Part shown: positions 1 to 11,610 of the stretch, piece after piece
Layout of the letters: each line of letters begins with the position of its first letter
How positions within the stretch are numbered: position 1 is the stretch's first letter
Assembly (NCBI GenBank): GCA_963816985.1
Contig: CAWFMF010000004.1
Location: forward strand, 2,728,001 to 2,792,000
Source of the DNA: JAIVJM01 sp963816985
GTDB taxonomy: Bacteria > Acidobacteriota > Blastocatellia > Pyrinomonadales > Pyrinomonadaceae
Direction of reading: 5' to 3'
DNA: 64,000 nt
The notes under the pieces: model-generated
Told to the model about the DNA's origin: nothing
Databases searched by the model: none
Seen by the model: the letters and a program-made list of their open reading frames with translations, nothing else
Made by a program: the position numbers and the translations under genes

Positions 1-1872
1 GTCATCCTCAGCGTGCCGGTCATCGCCGCCACCCTCGCCACCTACCGGACTTACTTCGAGCGCGTCGCCGAGAAGACGCGCGAGGCCGCCGAGCTGAGCC
101 GCATCCACCTCGCCACGGTCGAGGCGCTCGCCACGGCGATTGACGCCAAAGACCAGACGACGCACTGCCACGTCCGGCGCGTGCAGATTTACTGCGCGCG
201 GATGGGCGAGCTGATGGGCTTGACGACGAACGAGATTAAGGCTCTGAGGGCCGGTGCGCTCCTGCACGACGTGGGGAAACTCGCCGTGCCCGACCACATC
301 CTGAACAAGCCGGGCAAGCTCAACGGGGCCGAGTTCGAGAAGATGAAGATTCACACGACCGTAGGCGCGCAGATTCTCGAACGCGTCGGCTTTCCCTACC
401 CGGTCGTCCCCATCGTCCGCTCGCACCACGAACAGTGGGACGGCGCGGGCTACCCCGACGGCTTGAAGGGCGAGGCGATACCCTTGACGGCGCGGATACT
501 TTCGGTCGTGGACTGCTTCGACTCGGTGCGCGAAGACCGGCCCTACCGTCCCGGCAAGACGCGCGAGGAGGCTTGCGCGCTGCTGAGACGCGGGGCGGGG
601 AATCACTTCGACCCTTCGGTTATTGAGTTGTTCTTAAAGCACCTGCCGGAGTTCGAGAAAGAAATCGTCGAGAGCGGGCTCGACCATCCGGGCTTCACGA
701 GCGTCGAGTGCGAGCCGCGCGCTCTCTTGGACGACACGCACGCCTCGATGCCGCCGGGCTTGCAGCCGGACGCGCGCGACGCGGCGGCGACGCCCGAATA
801 TTTGACGCAGATTAAGAACGCGCACCGCGAAGTCTACGCGCTCTACGAGATCGCGCGCACCTTCGGCTCTTCCTTAGACATCGAAGACACGGTCACCGTC
901 CTCGTCAACAAGGTCGGGCACATCATCCCGTTCGACCTCTGCGCCGTCTACCTCTTCGACGAGTTGAAGGGCTACGCGAAGGCCGCGCACGTCGCGGGCC
1001 GACACGCGGAACTGGTGCGGGGTCGCGCCGCCGCGCCCGGCGAAGGCGTCGTCGGCTTCGTGCTCGCCAACCGCCGCCCGTCGTACCTGCTCGACCCGAT
1101 GCTCGACTTCATGGACATTCACTTGCCCGAAGGCTCGGAGTACCGCTCGATGGTCGCGCTCCCGCTCTTGAAGGACGAGCGCCTGCTCGGCGTGCTGGCC
1201 GTCTACGCGACCGAGGCGCGGCGCTACGCCGACGACCACCTGCGCCTCTTGGACACCGTGGCGCGACTCGCCTCCGACGCGCTCTCGAACGCGATGAACC
1301 ACGCGCGGGCCGAGTCGAACGCTTTGACGGACACCTTGACGGGCCTGCCGAACGCGCGCGCCATGTACGTCCGCTTCGAGCAGGAGTCGGCGCGCGCCCG
1401 ACGCACGGGCCAGCCCTTCCAGGTCGTGATGCTCGACCTCGACAGCTTCAAGCTGGTCAACGACACCTTCGGCCACAAGACCGGCGACCGCGTGCTGCGC
1501 GAGGTGGCGCGCATCCTTCAGGCGCAGCTCAGAGAGTACGACTTCCTCGCGCGCTACGCGGGCGACGAGTTCGTCGCCATCGTGCAGGACTTGACGACCG
1601 AGCAGGTCAACGAGCTGCGCGAGCGCATCGAGCAGGCCGTCGGAAAATTCTCGCTCCACGTCCGCGGCGACAAGCACGCGCGCGTCGGCATCAGCGTCGG
1701 CGCGGCCAGCTACGGCGTCCACGGCGAGACGCTCGACCAGCTCCTCATCGCCGCCGACGAGGAGATGTACGCCGTCAAGTCCACCCGCAAACAGCAACGC
1801 GCGCTCGACTCCAAGCCCAAAGGCGTCCTCGACGTGAACACGGGCGACCTCGCCTCGACAGCGATAAACTAA
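1..1872 (+). CDS. HD-GYP / GAF / GGDEF signalling protein, 5' end outside the window
   Basis: Predicted cyclic-di-GMP signalling protein. The frame is open from base 1, and the first residues (VILSVPVIAATLATY) look like the end of a membrane segment, so the true start lies upstream and the GTG at 13 is probably internal. In order: an HD-GYP phosphodiesterase domain with HDVGK near residue 90 and HHEQWDGAGYPDG near 140-152; a GAF-like sensor at about 270-430; and a diguanylate cyclase domain at about 435-595 with AGDEF in place of GGDEF, a variant often still active. Carrying both synthesis and breakdown domains means the net activity cannot be read from sequence. It stops directly at a heptad hairpin. 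Domain calls are firm; the missing N-terminus is unknown. Confidence 0.9.
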   Translation, partial: VILSVPVIAATLATYRTYFERVAEKTREAAELSRIHLATVEALATAIDAKDQTTHCHVRRVQIYCARMGELMGLTTNEIKALRAGALLHDVGKLAVPDHILNKPGKLNGAEFEKMKIHTTVGAQILERVGFPYPVVPIVRSHHEQWDGAGYPDGLKGEAIPLTARILSVVDCFDSVREDRPYRPGKTREEACALLRRGAGNHFDPSVIELFLKHLPEFEKEIVESGLDHPGFTSVECEPRALLDDTHASMPPGLQPDARDAAATPEYLTQIKNAHREVYALYEIARTFGSSLDIEDTVTVLVNKVGHIIPFDLCAVYLFDELKGYAKAAHVAGRHAELVRGRAAAPGEGVVGFVLANRRPSYLLDPMLDFMDIHLPEGSEYRSMVALPLLKDERLLGVLAVYATEARRYADDHLRLLDTVARLASDALSNAMNHARAESNALTDTLTGLPNARAMYVRFEQESARARRTGQPFQVVMLDLDSFKLVNDTFGHKTGDRVLREVARILQAQLREYDFLARYAGDEFVAIVQDLTTEQVNELRERIEQAVGKFSLHVRGDKHARVGISVGAASYGVHGETLDQLLIAADEEMYAVKSTRKQQRALDSKPKGVLDVNTGDLASTAIN

Positions 1873-1953
1873 AGTCAGAAGTCAGAACGCAGAACGCTGA
1901 ACTGAAGGCAAGCTGCTTTCAGTTCAGCGTTCTGCGTTCTGACTTCTGACTTT
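1871..1953. repeat. Heptad hairpin: 36-bp perfect inverted repeat
   Basis: Arms 1871-1906 and 1918-1953 are perfect reverse complements with an 11-nt loop. The arms are built from 7-base units such as GTCAGAA and CGCAGAA. The last two bases of the upstream stop codon (TAA, 1870-1872) are already part of the left arm. It could act as a transcription terminator. Confidence 0.93.
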
Positions 1954-2141
1954 CTTCTTCTTGACTTTCCCCCTCCCGTTCGTTTTCAATCGTGAGAGGC
2001 GAGTTGTCGCCCGGCCCCGGTGTGCGGCGGGGGTTGGGGCGCGGCTCGTCGTTGGCGAGTGAAACTCATCCGTCCGCGCCGCGGGAAGCAGATAGCCCCC
2101 CTCAAGCCCCGCGCGATGCTTTGAGCGTCGAAGACTAACCC

Positions 2142-4240
2142 ATGTCCGCCTTAGTCACCATCGTTTCCGACAAGACCGCGACCGTGCTCCTCGTTGACGA
2201 CGACGCGCGCGTGCGCCGGAGTCTGCAACGCGCCTTCGAGGGCGCGGGCCACCGCGTCGTGGCGTGCGCCGACGCCGCCGCCGCGCTCCGCGAGCTGCAC
2301 CGCCAGCCGTGCGACCTCATTGTTTTGGACATCGAGCTGCCGGGCGTGAGCGGCCTCGCGCTGTGCCGTCTGCTGCGCGCGCAGTCGGCGACGAAGCGGC
2401 TGCCCATCATCATCGTCTCGGCTTACGACCGTGAGGACTATAAGGTCGAAGCCTTCGCCGCCGGGGCCGACGACTTCGTGGTCAAGGGCTCGACTTCGAG
2501 AGAGCTTCTGACGCGCGTCGGCGCGCACCTCGAAACCGCCGAGCGCGAGCGCGCGCTCGAAGGCAGCAATCGCGAGTTGGCCTTCCTCGCCGATTTGGGA
2601 AGAGGACTGCTCCACGCCCTGAGCCCGGCGGAGGTCGTGCGGCGCGTGGCGGGCGCGACTTACGAGGGCGCGAACGCTTCGATGTGCGCCGCCGTTCTGA
2701 TGCCGGTCGAAGGCGGCGCGGGACGTTCGGGTTGGGCGACGGGGCGCGGCGGGCCGACGCTCTGCGTCTTCGACCGTGAGGGGAGCGCGGAGGACGACGC
2801 CGCGCTCATTGACGAGGCGCGTTTGCGCGCGTGGCTCGACACCTCGCCCACGGCCTCGGTGCGAATCGAAGACAGTTCCGAGTTCTTCCTGCGCGACGCG
2901 GCGCACGCGGTCGAGTACGCCTCGCCGCTCCGGTTCGAGGGGCGCGCGCTCGGCGCGCTCATCGTCGCCTGCGACCGCGCGACCGATTGCGGGAAGATGG
3001 AGGAGCGGCTCGTCGAGGCCGCCGCGCAGCAGGCCGCTCTGGCCGCGCGCATCTCGACTCTTTACGAGGCGTCGCGCGCCGCCTCCGTGCATCTGGCGCG
3101 CGAGGTCGAGCGGCGCACCGCCGAGGCCGAGTCGCAGCGCCGCTTCACCGAGGCGATCATTGACAGTCTCCCCGTCTCGCTCTACGCGATTGACCGCGAC
3201 TACCGCGTCGTCGCCTGGAACCGCAACCGTGAACTCGGCGGTCAGGGCATCCCGCGCCGGGACGTTCTGGGCCGCAACGTCTTCAATGTCCTGACGCGCC
3301 AGCCCCGGCCCACGCTCGAAGCCGAGTTCGGTCGCGCCTTCGAGACCGGAGAGATCGAGCGCATCGAGCAGGAGACGCACGCGCGCGACGGGACGACGCG
3401 CCACTGGCTCGTCAGCAAAGTCCCGATGCGGATTGACGGCGAGGAGGTCTCGCACGTCATCACGGTCGGCGAGGACATCACGGAGCGAGTCGTCGCGAAC
3501 CGCGCCGTGGCGCGCTCGGAGAAACTCGCGGCGGTCGGCAAGCTCGCCGCCGGGGTCGTGCATGAGATTAACAACCCCTTGGCGACCATCGCGGCCTGCG
3601 CCGAGGCTCTGGAGTCGCGCGTCAACGAGGGCGCATACGGGTCTTCGCCGGAGGTGGAAGACCTGCGCGAGTATCTGCAACTCATAAGGGGCGAGGCGTT
3701 CCGCTGCAAGGAGATTACGAACGGGCTGCTCAACTTCAGCCGCGCGCGGGCCGTGCAGCACGCGCCGGTGAACGTCTCGGAGGTGGTCGAGTCGGCGGCG
3801 CGTCTCTTACTTCATCAAAGGCGCGGGCCTTCCGTCAGGATTGAGGTCGAGGTCGCCTCCAACCTCCCGCTCGTCGCGGGCGACGAGGGGCAGTTGCAGC
3901 AGGCGGTCGTCATCCTCGCCGAGAACGCGGTGGACGCGATGCCCGAAGGCGGGACGCTCACGCTTCGCACGCGCTCGGAGGAGGAAGGCGGCAGGGGCTC
4001 GGTGCTCGTCGAAGTGGGCGACACCGGCTCAGGCATCCCGCCGGAAATCCTTGAGAGAATCTTCGACCCGTTCTTCACGACCAAAGAGATAGGGAGCGGG
4101 ACGGGGCTCGGACTGGCGGTCTGTTATGGTATTGTAACCGAGCACGGCGGGCGCATCGGCGTGGATTCGACGCCGGGGCGCGGCACGACATTCACGATCC
4201 GTTTGCCCGCCGACTCCACAACGGACGGAGACCCGACAGC

Positions 4241-4244
<4 letters not shown>
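2142..4244 (+). CDS. Receiver-PAS hybrid histidine kinase, NtrB-like
   Basis: Sensor kinase of 700 residues. A response-regulator receiver domain comes first (residues about 14-130, phospho-acceptor Asp near 62 in VLDIELPG), then a GAF-like sensor (about 145-325), a PAS domain (about 345-460, with the PAS-type [13 protein letters not shown]), and a HisKA/HATPase core with the phospho-accepting His near 474 (VHEINNPL), an N box ([11 protein letters not shown]) and G boxes ([19 protein letters not shown]). There are no membrane segments, so it is probably cytosolic. The order receiver-sensor-kinase suggests an intermediate relay fed by another kinase. Its TGA overlaps the TTG start of the next gene, a sigma-54 activator, so the two are translationally coupled and almost certainly a cognate pair. 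The stimulus is unknown. Confidence 0.92.
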
Positions 4245-5665
<1,421 letters not shown>

Positions 5666-5670
5666 GACGG

Positions 5671-5755
5671 AAGGCAAAAGTAAAAAGGTAAAAGGCAAAA
5701 GTGAAGAGGCGACCGGCCTTCTCACTTTTGCCTTTTACCTTTTTACTTTTGCCTT
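5671..5755. repeat. Heptad hairpin: 34-bp perfect inverted repeat
   Basis: Arms 5671-5704 and 5722-5755 are perfect complements around a 17-nt loop, built from 7-base units of the type AAAAGGT and AAAAGTA. It fills the gap between two convergent genes, five bases from each stop codon, so it could terminate transcription in both directions. Confidence 0.93.
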
Positions 5756-5760
5756 CTGAA

Positions 5761-6887
5761 TCAGCCGCCGCCGGTCGCGGTCTTCTGCGGGTTGGCGGGC
5801 TGGCTGAGGGTGCGGCGTGCTTCCTCGGCTTCGCGCTTGCGACCGTTGCGTTCGTAGAGGGCGACGAGTCGTTCGAGGACGGCGGCGGTTCCGGGTTGGA
5901 GCCGGAGCGCGGCTTCGTAATGCTTCCCGGCGTCGCGGTCGCGCTTCTGGATTTCGAGTATCCCGGCGAGCTTAAGGTGCGCGTCGAAGGTGTTACTGGC
6001 GCGCGCGAAGCTCTTGAAGGCGTTGTCGTATTTGCCGAGCCGAGCCTCGACGATGCCGATGTTGTTGTGGACGACCGCCGTGTTGGGCGAGAGCTTCGCC
6101 GACTGCTTGAGGCGCTTGAGCGCCGCGTGATAATCGTCGGAGAGGTAGAGCGAGTTGCCGAGGTTGGCGAGCACCACCGGGTCTTTCGGCGCGACCGTGA
6201 GCGCGCGCTCGTAAGCCGCGACCGCCTCCCTGTGCCAGCCGATGCGGTCGTAGGCGAGGCCGAGGAGGTTGTTGGCCTCGACGAGTCCGGGGCCGACCGA
6301 GGCGGCGATGGAGAGTTCCGAAATGGCTTCATTCAAGTAGCCGTGTTGGAGCAGCGCGCGCCCCTGCGAGAGGTGGTCGGGCGGGACGCCCTCGATGCGC
6401 GGGATGAACATCCCCTTCGTGCTCGGCGGAGCGTTCGTCGCGGCGGCGGCCTCCGACGGGCGGACGATGCGTGTGCCCTCGGAAGCGGCGGCGTTCGGCT
6501 GGGCGGAGGGCGTTGCGGGACGCGCGGGCTCAGTGGCAAGCGGTCGAGGTTCCAACCCCGGCGGCGCGGCCTTGACGGCGGCGGCCACCTGAGTTTCGGT
6601 CGCGGCCTGAGTCCCCGTTGCGGGTTGAGCGTTGCGGCGGCGTGCTTCCTGCTCCCGCTTCTTCTTGTCGTTCCGCCGCCGCCGAAGAGCTTCGCCAGCG
6701 CGCGGAAGGGCGCGGAGAGCGCGCGGCCCAACTTGTTGCCCTTGCGCTTGGGCGTCTCGTCCGAAGCCTGCGCGGAGTTGAACGGCGGCGCGAACGTCGG
6801 CTCGACGGCCCGCGCCGTCAGGGGCGCAAGCGTGCCGAAGGTCAGCACGACGGCGGCCACGACCGAAATGATTTTGCGCCTTAGCAC
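5761..6887 (-). CDS. Exported TPR protein, frameshifted in a GGC run
   Basis: Tetratricopeptide-repeat protein of about 375 residues once one frameshift is allowed for. The first frame (from 6887) begins MLRRKIISVVAAVVLTFG, a signal peptide or anchor. The second frame carries the rest to the stop at 5761, with four to five TPR units (for example EANNLLGLAYDRIGWHREAV and VLANLGNSLYLSDDYHAALK). The frame changes inside a GGC-rich run at about 6675-6690. After the shift the reading NDKKKREQEARRRN continues smoothly, so a single-base indel is likely. It may be a sequencing error or a recent mutation. TPR units bind proteins; no specific partner is suggested. It converges with the sigma-54 activator gene. 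Confidence 0.7.
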
Positions 6888-7039
6888 TTGATTCAGACTC
6901 CTCTTGTCTCGCGGGCGTTATAAGGGGGCCGGGGAAGTTTCTTTAAAGCTTTCGGCCAACTCGGAGAGCGGATGAAATTATAAGCCACGCGGCGCTCGAT
7001 GTAAAAACGCACGCGCGCGGCGGCGGTTCTAAAAAGATG

Positions 7040-7067
7040 AAGGGACGAGGAAATTTCCCCGTCCCTT
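7040..7067 (-). terminator. Intrinsic terminator of the 7117-8163 gene
   Basis: Arms 7040-7052 and 7055-7067 form a 13-bp stem with one mismatch. On the minus strand the stem is followed by a T-rich stretch. It lies about 50 bases past the stop codon. Confidence 0.75.
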
Positions 7068-7116
7068 CGACGCGTTGTGGCACTGAGACCGTGCGGCTGA
7101 AGGAGCCGCCGCAAGC

Positions 7117-8163
7117 CTACTTGCCGGTGTTGGCGTACTGGATGCAGTCGCCCTGGTTCTTGAAGGGCGAGCCGTTGGCGCGGAAGAGCGTCTTCCAGCC
7201 GTCGTTCTTGCACTGGTCTTTGGTGACGGCCAGCGGGCATCCCGTCGAGCCGACGGGCGTGCCGGAGGGCGTGCCGGGGCAGGCGTCGGAGTTGTCGTTG
7301 ACGCCGTCGTTGTCGTCGTCGAGGTCACAGGCATCGCCCTCGCCGTCGCCGTCGGTGTCAGTCTGCGCCGTGTTGGCGTTGAACGGGCAGTTGTCATTGC
7401 CGTCCGCCACGCAATCGGCGTCGGCGTCGGGCTCAAAGTCGTAGGTGATGACGTTGGTGCCGAAGCCGATGGTGAGCGCGTCGTTGGCGACGACGAGGGT
7501 GGGGTTCCCGGAGCCCTGGTTGAGTCCGAAGGCGAGGATGGTCGCATCCGGGTTGTTGGCGACAATCTCGTCCCACGTCTTATCGCAGGTCGCCGTCGCG
7601 CCCGCGCACTGGCCGTTGATGGGCTGCGTAGACCACCAGACACCGTTGCCGGTCGCAGTCCAGTCCTGCCACTGGCCGCTGACGACCGCGCCCTGATCGG
7701 TGTTGTAGACCGGCTCGAAGACGAGCGTGGTGAAGCCCCCGGCGGCGGGGCCGTTGAAATCAACCTGCATGTTAAGTGCAGTCACCTGCTGAAGGTTGCC
7801 CGCCGAACGATAGGTGTTGTACGAGATCGTGCTGACGGTCGAGAGGTTCTTGCCGAAGTGGTCGTAGTTGAAGAGGAATACCTTGTCCGCGCCGGTGGGG
7901 GTCCCCAACTCAAGGCTGCCGACTCCGGCGGGCGGCGTCGCCGGGCCGGTGACGAAGGTGCCCGTGCTGGCGGGGGTGCGCGTGTAAAGCACCCAGTTAT
8001 TCGTCGGCGGGGTATTCTCCTGCTGCCTGACGATGTCGCACTCGGTGACGACCTCGACGGCCACGGCGGCGGCGGCGCGCGTGCTGAGTCCGAACGTAGC
8101 GGCGACGGTGAGGGCGGCGAGCGCCGTGGCGACTGCAAACACTAATAGTCTCTTAGCTTTCAT
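7117..8163 (-). CDS. Secreted protein with thrombospondin type 3-like calcium repeats
   Basis: Secreted protein of 348 residues. Starting at the ATG at 8163 gives a clean signal peptide ([19 protein letters not shown], then AAAA); the nine codons upstream in the same frame are unlikely to be used. The middle (about 35-240) is a lectin- or carbohydrate-binding-like beta domain without a confident family. Residues about 250-310 hold DxDxDG-type repeats ([36 protein letters not shown]), the thrombospondin type 3 / OmpA-linker calcium-binding signature. The end ([12 protein letters not shown]) resembles short C-terminal motifs seen on other secreted acidobacterial proteins. It has its own terminator, so it is probably transcribed alone. 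Function is unknown; an extracellular, calcium-stabilised role is an inference. Confidence 0.82.
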   Translation of the reverse strand: MKAKRLLVFAVATALAALTVAATFGLSTRAAAAVAVEVVTECDIVRQQENTPPTNNWVLYTRTPASTGTFVTGPATPPAGVGSLELGTPTGADKVFLFNYDHFGKNLSTVSTISYNTYRSAGNLQQVTALNMQVDFNGPAAGGFTTLVFEPVYNTDQGAVVSGQWQDWTATGNGVWWSTQPINGQCAGATATCDKTWDEIVANNPDATILAFGLNQGSGNPTLVVANDALTIGFGTNVITYDFEPDADADCVADGNDNCPFNANTAQTDTDGDGEGDACDLDDDNDGVNDNSDACPGTPSGTPVGSTGCPLAVTKDQCKNDGWKTLFRANGSPFKNQGDCIQYANTGK

Positions 8164-8635
8164 CTCTACTCTGTCTCCTGAGTGGGGCAAGCTGCTGCGC
8201 GTTTACGCAGAGCGGGGTGGTGGATACGGGGAGCCCGAAACGGCGGCTCCGGCGGCTGTTTGCGAGCGACAGGCTCGCGGCGACATTCGCCGGAGCAGGG
8301 CTCCGGCCAACGATTTTATCGGGATTAAAAAGAATATTAGCTGCGGGATGGAAGGGGAAAATGCGCCTAACCTTCGCGGCAACTAGCAACGGCCTGAATG
8401 CTTCCGCGCGCGCGTCGCGGCGCTCTGGCGGCGGCTCTCAAGCCCTCTGTCGTAGAGCCCGCACTTTACTTGGATAACGTCCGGCCTGTCAAACGTCGCG
8501 CGGGTTGGAGTTTGAAAAGAGGTCTGGCTCGCGGTCGCCGCCCGACACGAGGGCGGCGCGGAAGGGAAGGAGCACCACCCGACCGCGCCGCCCTCGGTGA
8601 CCGAAGAAGCGCGAGTTTAATTGTTGTCCGCGGCT
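8164..8635. other. Intergenic region with hairpins
   Basis: No convincing gene. Arms 8548-8561 and 8583-8596 (14 bp, perfect) form a GC-rich hairpin 40 bases beyond the PEP-CTERM stop codon and probably end that transcript. A smaller palindrome near 8288-8308 lies upstream of the 8163 start. The rest shows nothing recognisable. Confidence 0.5.
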
Positions 8636-9322
8636 TTAGGCCCCGGCCTGCTTCTGCTTGCGGCGCTTGCGGAGATAGAGACCGCCGAGGCCGGAGCCGA
8701 GCAGAATCATCGTCGCCGGTTCGGGGACGGGCGGCGCGTTGGCGGTGAAGATTTCGAGCTTGATCCAGTCGTTGAAGAAGTGGCAGTCGGGGTCGAAGCC
8801 GAGCGCGAAGCTGCCGTTGTTCGAGATGTAGTTGAAGAGCGCGTTAATCTCGGCCTGCGTGAAGTTGTAGACGAAGGTCGAGGCGGTCGTCCCGAACGAG
8901 CCGTCGAAGAGGTGCGTGTCCGCCGTGCCGGGCGCGAGCAGCCAGTTGGATTGGCCGTGGAAGCGCGGGTTGGCGAAGTCGTCCACGATGTCGCCGGGGT
9001 TGTTGTCGCTGTCGGTGTCGTCGGTGAACGAGCTGACGCCCGCGGCCTTCGCCGAGTCGAGCAGGTGGATGAAGAGCCGGTTCGGGTTGCTGTCCCAGTT
9101 GCGGATGTTCTTAATGGTGATCCTCGCGCCGGTGATGGTCTGGCCTTGCAGGTTCACGTTGTCAATCCGCCACGCGTAAGCTTTGTGGTGGTCGAGGTCG
9201 CCCAAATCGCGCTGCCCGGTCGAGGGGTCAACCGGCGGTTGGAAGGTCAAAGTGTCGGCCTTAACGACCGACGGGACGGCGAGAACAAAGAGGACGGCGA
9301 GAGACAAGAGTAGTTTTTTCAA
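8636..9322 (-). CDS. PEP-CTERM sorting-domain protein
   Basis: Exported protein of 228 residues. N-terminal signal peptide (MKKLLLSLAVLFVLAVPSVV, cleavage after VKA), a beta-rich extracellular body, and a C-terminal PEP-CTERM signal: VPEPATMILLG, a hydrophobic stretch, and a basic tail (RKRRK). Such tails are recognised and cut by an exosortase, and the proteins often belong to exopolysaccharide-associated matrix. No exosortase is in the window. The body (ITIKNIRNWDSNPNRLFIHLLD) resembles choice-of-anchor type domains of unknown function. It is probably a single-gene transcript with a hairpin terminator downstream. Confidence 0.88.
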   Translation of the reverse strand: MKKLLLSLAVLFVLAVPSVVKADTLTFQPPVDPSTGQRDLGDLDHHKAYAWRIDNVNLQGQTITGARITIKNIRNWDSNPNRLFIHLLDSAKAAGVSSFTDDTDSDNNPGDIVDDFANPRFHGQSNWLLAPGTADTHLFDGSFGTTASTFVYNFTQAEINALFNYISNNGSFALGFDPDCHFFNDWIKLEIFTANAPPVPEPATMILLGSGLGGLYLRKRRKQKQAGA

Positions 9323-9544
9323 GGGTTTCCTCCGCTTCTTCTGAAAACTCCGACGAGTGCTTTGAGGCTCAGGTAAGGACGGAGGGCCAATGCTTGGGGC
9401 GGCTCGCCGTCAATCTTGTTTGCCTTTATACCCAATTAAAAGGACGAGTCGGGGGCGGTTTCCAAAAAATGAGGGGCGGCGCGGGGTGATTATCAGTGTT
9501 GGCGAGGAAGCAAAGGCGTGAGCGGAGGCCGCCTTGGGCTTAAC

Positions 9545-9958
9545 TCATTCCGCGCTCCGCTCGAAAGCGCGGCGGTACTCTTCGGGGACGGGCACGGGGC
9601 GGCGTTCGTCCAGATTCATTGCCACCTGCACCAACGTCGCGCGGGCGCGCAAGGTCTCTCCGCCCGCACGGCGCAGGCGGTACTCGAAGGTCGCCGAAGT
9701 TTTGCCGACGCGCGAGACGAAGACCTCGACTTCTAACACTTCGCCGTACACGAACGGCTCGAAGAATTCCGCGCTCACGTTCACCGTCGGGAACCCCACG
9801 CGCTCCTCCGCCATCACCCGCGCGTAGCTCTTCCCGCAACGCGCCGCGAAGAACTCCTCCATCGCCACGTGGCAGTAATGAAAGAGCGCCGGGTAGTAGA
9901 CGAGCCCCGCCGGGTCGCAATCCCCGAACCGCACGACGATACGAGTTGAGAAGGGCAT
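9545..9958 (-). CDS. Hotdog-fold acyl-CoA thioesterase (4-hydroxybenzoyl-CoA thioesterase / YbgC type)
   Basis: Protein of 137 residues, usual length for a single-hotdog thioesterase. The signature RFGDCDPAGLVYYP near the N-terminus holds the catalytic Asp of the 4-hydroxybenzoyl-CoA thioesterase class. It hydrolyses an acyl- or aryl-CoA to the free acid. It is the last gene of a minus-strand run with a CoA ligase, tryptophan 2,3-dioxygenase and kynureninase, so a role in releasing CoA from a pathway intermediate, or clearing dead-end aryl-CoA, is likely. The gap to the upstream ligase gene is entirely taken up by a heptad hairpin, and no Shine-Dalgarno sequence is visible before the ATG. The substrate is an inference. 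Confidence 0.87.
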   Translation of the reverse strand: MPFSTRIVVRFGDCDPAGLVYYPALFHYCHVAMEEFFAARCGKSYARVMAEERVGFPTVNVSAEFFEPFVYGEVLEVEVFVSRVGKTSATFEYRLRRAGGETLRARATLVQVAMNLDERRPVPVPEEYRRAFERSAE

Positions 9959-9975
9959 AAGAGCCGTGAACCGTA

Positions 9976-10065
9976 AAAAGCCGTGAACCGTAAACCGTGA
10001 CGGGTGACAGGAGAAGAACTCGTCTTTCTCCTGTCACCCGTCACGATTTACGGTTCACGGCTTTT
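9976..10065. repeat. Heptad hairpin, 40-bp arms, overlapping the end of the CoA ligase gene
   Basis: Arms 9976-10015 and 10026-10065 pair with one mismatch around a 10-nt loop. Units are GTGAACC, GTAAACC and GTGACAG. An extra partial copy of the arm sits at 9961-9975. The ligase stop codon (10048-10050) lies inside the right arm, and the last five residues of the ligase (KSREP) are encoded by it. Confidence 0.94.
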
Positions 10066-11598
10066 CAGTTGCTTCCTATCTATCTTCCCCCGGTCGTTCT
10101 TGGGAAGTGAAGGGACGAACTCGACCCAGCGGGGGTACTTGTAGAGGGCGAGGCGGGACTTAACGAAGTCTTTGATGTCCTGGGCGAGTTCTTCGCCCGC
10201 CGCGTGGCCTTCGCGGAGGACGACGAAGGCTTTGGGCTTGATGAGCCGGTCGCCCGCGTCGTGGCCGACGACCGCTGCTTCGATGACGGCCTCGTGCTGG
10301 AGGATGCAGTTCTCAATCTCGGCGGGCGCGACGAAGACGCCCGACACCTTGAGCATGTCGTCCGTCCGCCCGTGATACCAGAAGTATCCTTCGTCGTCGA
10401 AGTGGAACTGGTCGCCGGTCGTACACCAGTCGCCCGCGAAGGTCTCCTTCGACTTCTCGTGCGCCTGCCAGTAACAGAGCGCGGCGGAGTCGCCTTTGAC
10501 GCGCAGCGTGCCCATCTCGCCCGGCGCGAGTGGCTGGCCTTCGGCGTCCACGACCTGCGCCTCGTAGCCCTCGACGATGCGGCCCAAACTGCCCGGCTTC
10601 ACGTCGCCGGGCCGGTTCGTGATGTAGATGTGGAACATCTCGGCGGAGCCGATGCCGTCGAGAATCTCCACGCCGAAGGTCTCCGTCCAGCGGCGGTAAA
10701 GCTCTTCGGGCAAAGCCTCGCCCGCCGAGAGACACATGCGGAGCGTGGAGAGGTCGCGCGCGGGCGCGCCTTCGACGTTGAGCATGCCGTTAATCATCGT
10801 CGGCACGCTCGTTAAGATCGTGGGCCGGTAACGTTCGATGACCTCGAACAGTTTTTCGGGCGTCGAACGCTCGGAGAAAAGGGCCGTCGCGCCGCCCACC
10901 GCGAACGGAAAGAGCAGGTTCGTGCCCGTCGCGTAGCCGAAGAAGAGCTTCGGCACGGAGACCGTCAAATCGTCTTCCGTGACGCCGAGCACGCGCTTGG
11001 CGTAGCACTCGGTGTTGAAGGGCAAGTCGTGATGCAGGTGCACCGCGCCCTTCGGGTGGCCGGTCGAGCCGGAGGTGAAGAGCCAGATGGCGATGTCGTC
11101 GCGGTGCGTGTCGGCGGGCGTCAGTTCATCGCTTTGCGCCTCGACCGCCCGCGCGAAGGAATGAAACCCGCCGCTCTCCTCGCCGACCACAAGGACGTTC
11201 TTCAAGTGTCGCGCCGTCTTCGCGGCTTCCGTGAAATTCTCCAGCAGCGACTCGTGCACGACCGCGACGCGCGCGCGCGTGTATTCCAGATAATACTTGT
11301 AATCCTCCGCCGGGAGCAGCGGGTTGACCATCGTCAACACGCCGCCGACCTTCGCCGCGCCGAACCAGACCCACGCGAACTCCGGGCAGTCGGGCAGGAC
11401 GATAAGCACCCGGTCTTCAATCCCCAGCCCAAGTTCGCGCAAGGCGTTCCCCGCGCGGTTAGACATCCGCACGGCGTCGCCGTAGGTGTACGTCTCGTCC
11501 CGGTAGTAGAGACACGTCTTGCCTTCGCGCCCCTCCTCCACGTTGTGGTAGAGGAAGTAATCGGCCATGTTGAAGCGTTCGGGGAATTCAACTTTCAT
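10048..11598 (-). CDS. Benzoate / 2-aminobenzoate-type CoA ligase
   Basis: AMP-forming acid-CoA ligase of 516 residues, the usual length of the benzoate-CoA ligase family. Motifs: P-loop TSGSTGHPKGAV, adenylate-binding GSAEMFHIY, hinge WYHGRTDDMLKVSG, and the C-terminal catalytic Lys in NDRGKIDRKQL. The near-full match to the benzoate-CoA ligase pattern (for example DYFLYHNVEEGREGKTCLYY) argues for an aromatic acid. Next to kynureninase, which makes anthranilate, 2-aminobenzoate is the likeliest substrate. The true C-terminus is odd: its last codons and stop are supplied by the neighbouring hairpin repeat. Benzoate or hydroxybenzoate remain possible substrates. Confidence 0.92.
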   Translation of the reverse strand: MKVEFPERFNMADYFLYHNVEEGREGKTCLYYRDETYTYGDAVRMSNRAGNALRELGLGIEDRVLIVLPDCPEFAWVWFGAAKVGGVLTMVNPLLPAEDYKYYLEYTRARVAVVHESLLENFTEAAKTARHLKNVLVVGEESGGFHSFARAVEAQSDELTPADTHRDDIAIWLFTSGSTGHPKGAVHLHHDLPFNTECYAKRVLGVTEDDLTVSVPKLFFGYATGTNLLFPFAVGGATALFSERSTPEKLFEVIERYRPTILTSVPTMINGMLNVEGAPARDLSTLRMCLSAGEALPEELYRRWTETFGVEILDGIGSAEMFHIYITNRPGDVKPGSLGRIVEGYEAQVVDAEGQPLAPGEMGTLRVKGDSAALCYWQAHEKSKETFAGDWCTTGDQFHFDDEGYFWYHGRTDDMLKVSGVFVAPAEIENCILQHEAVIEAAVVGHDAGDRLIKPKAFVVLREGHAAGEELAQDIKDFVKSRLALYKYPRWVEFVPSLPKNDRGKIDRKQLKSREP

Positions 11599-11610
11599 AT
11601 GTGGCTACAG

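Noticed and set aside
874..1797. Long open frames antisense to real genes, here and for example at 2151-3761, 47495-48994 and 53657-54955
   Set aside because: They are shadows of GC-rich codon use: composition is Arg/Ala/Val/Leu-rich, they lack family motifs, and each lies opposite a gene with complete domains.
1871..1953. Heptad repeats as CRISPR arrays
   Set aside because: Units are 7 bases without spacers, arms are palindromic, and no cas gene is present.
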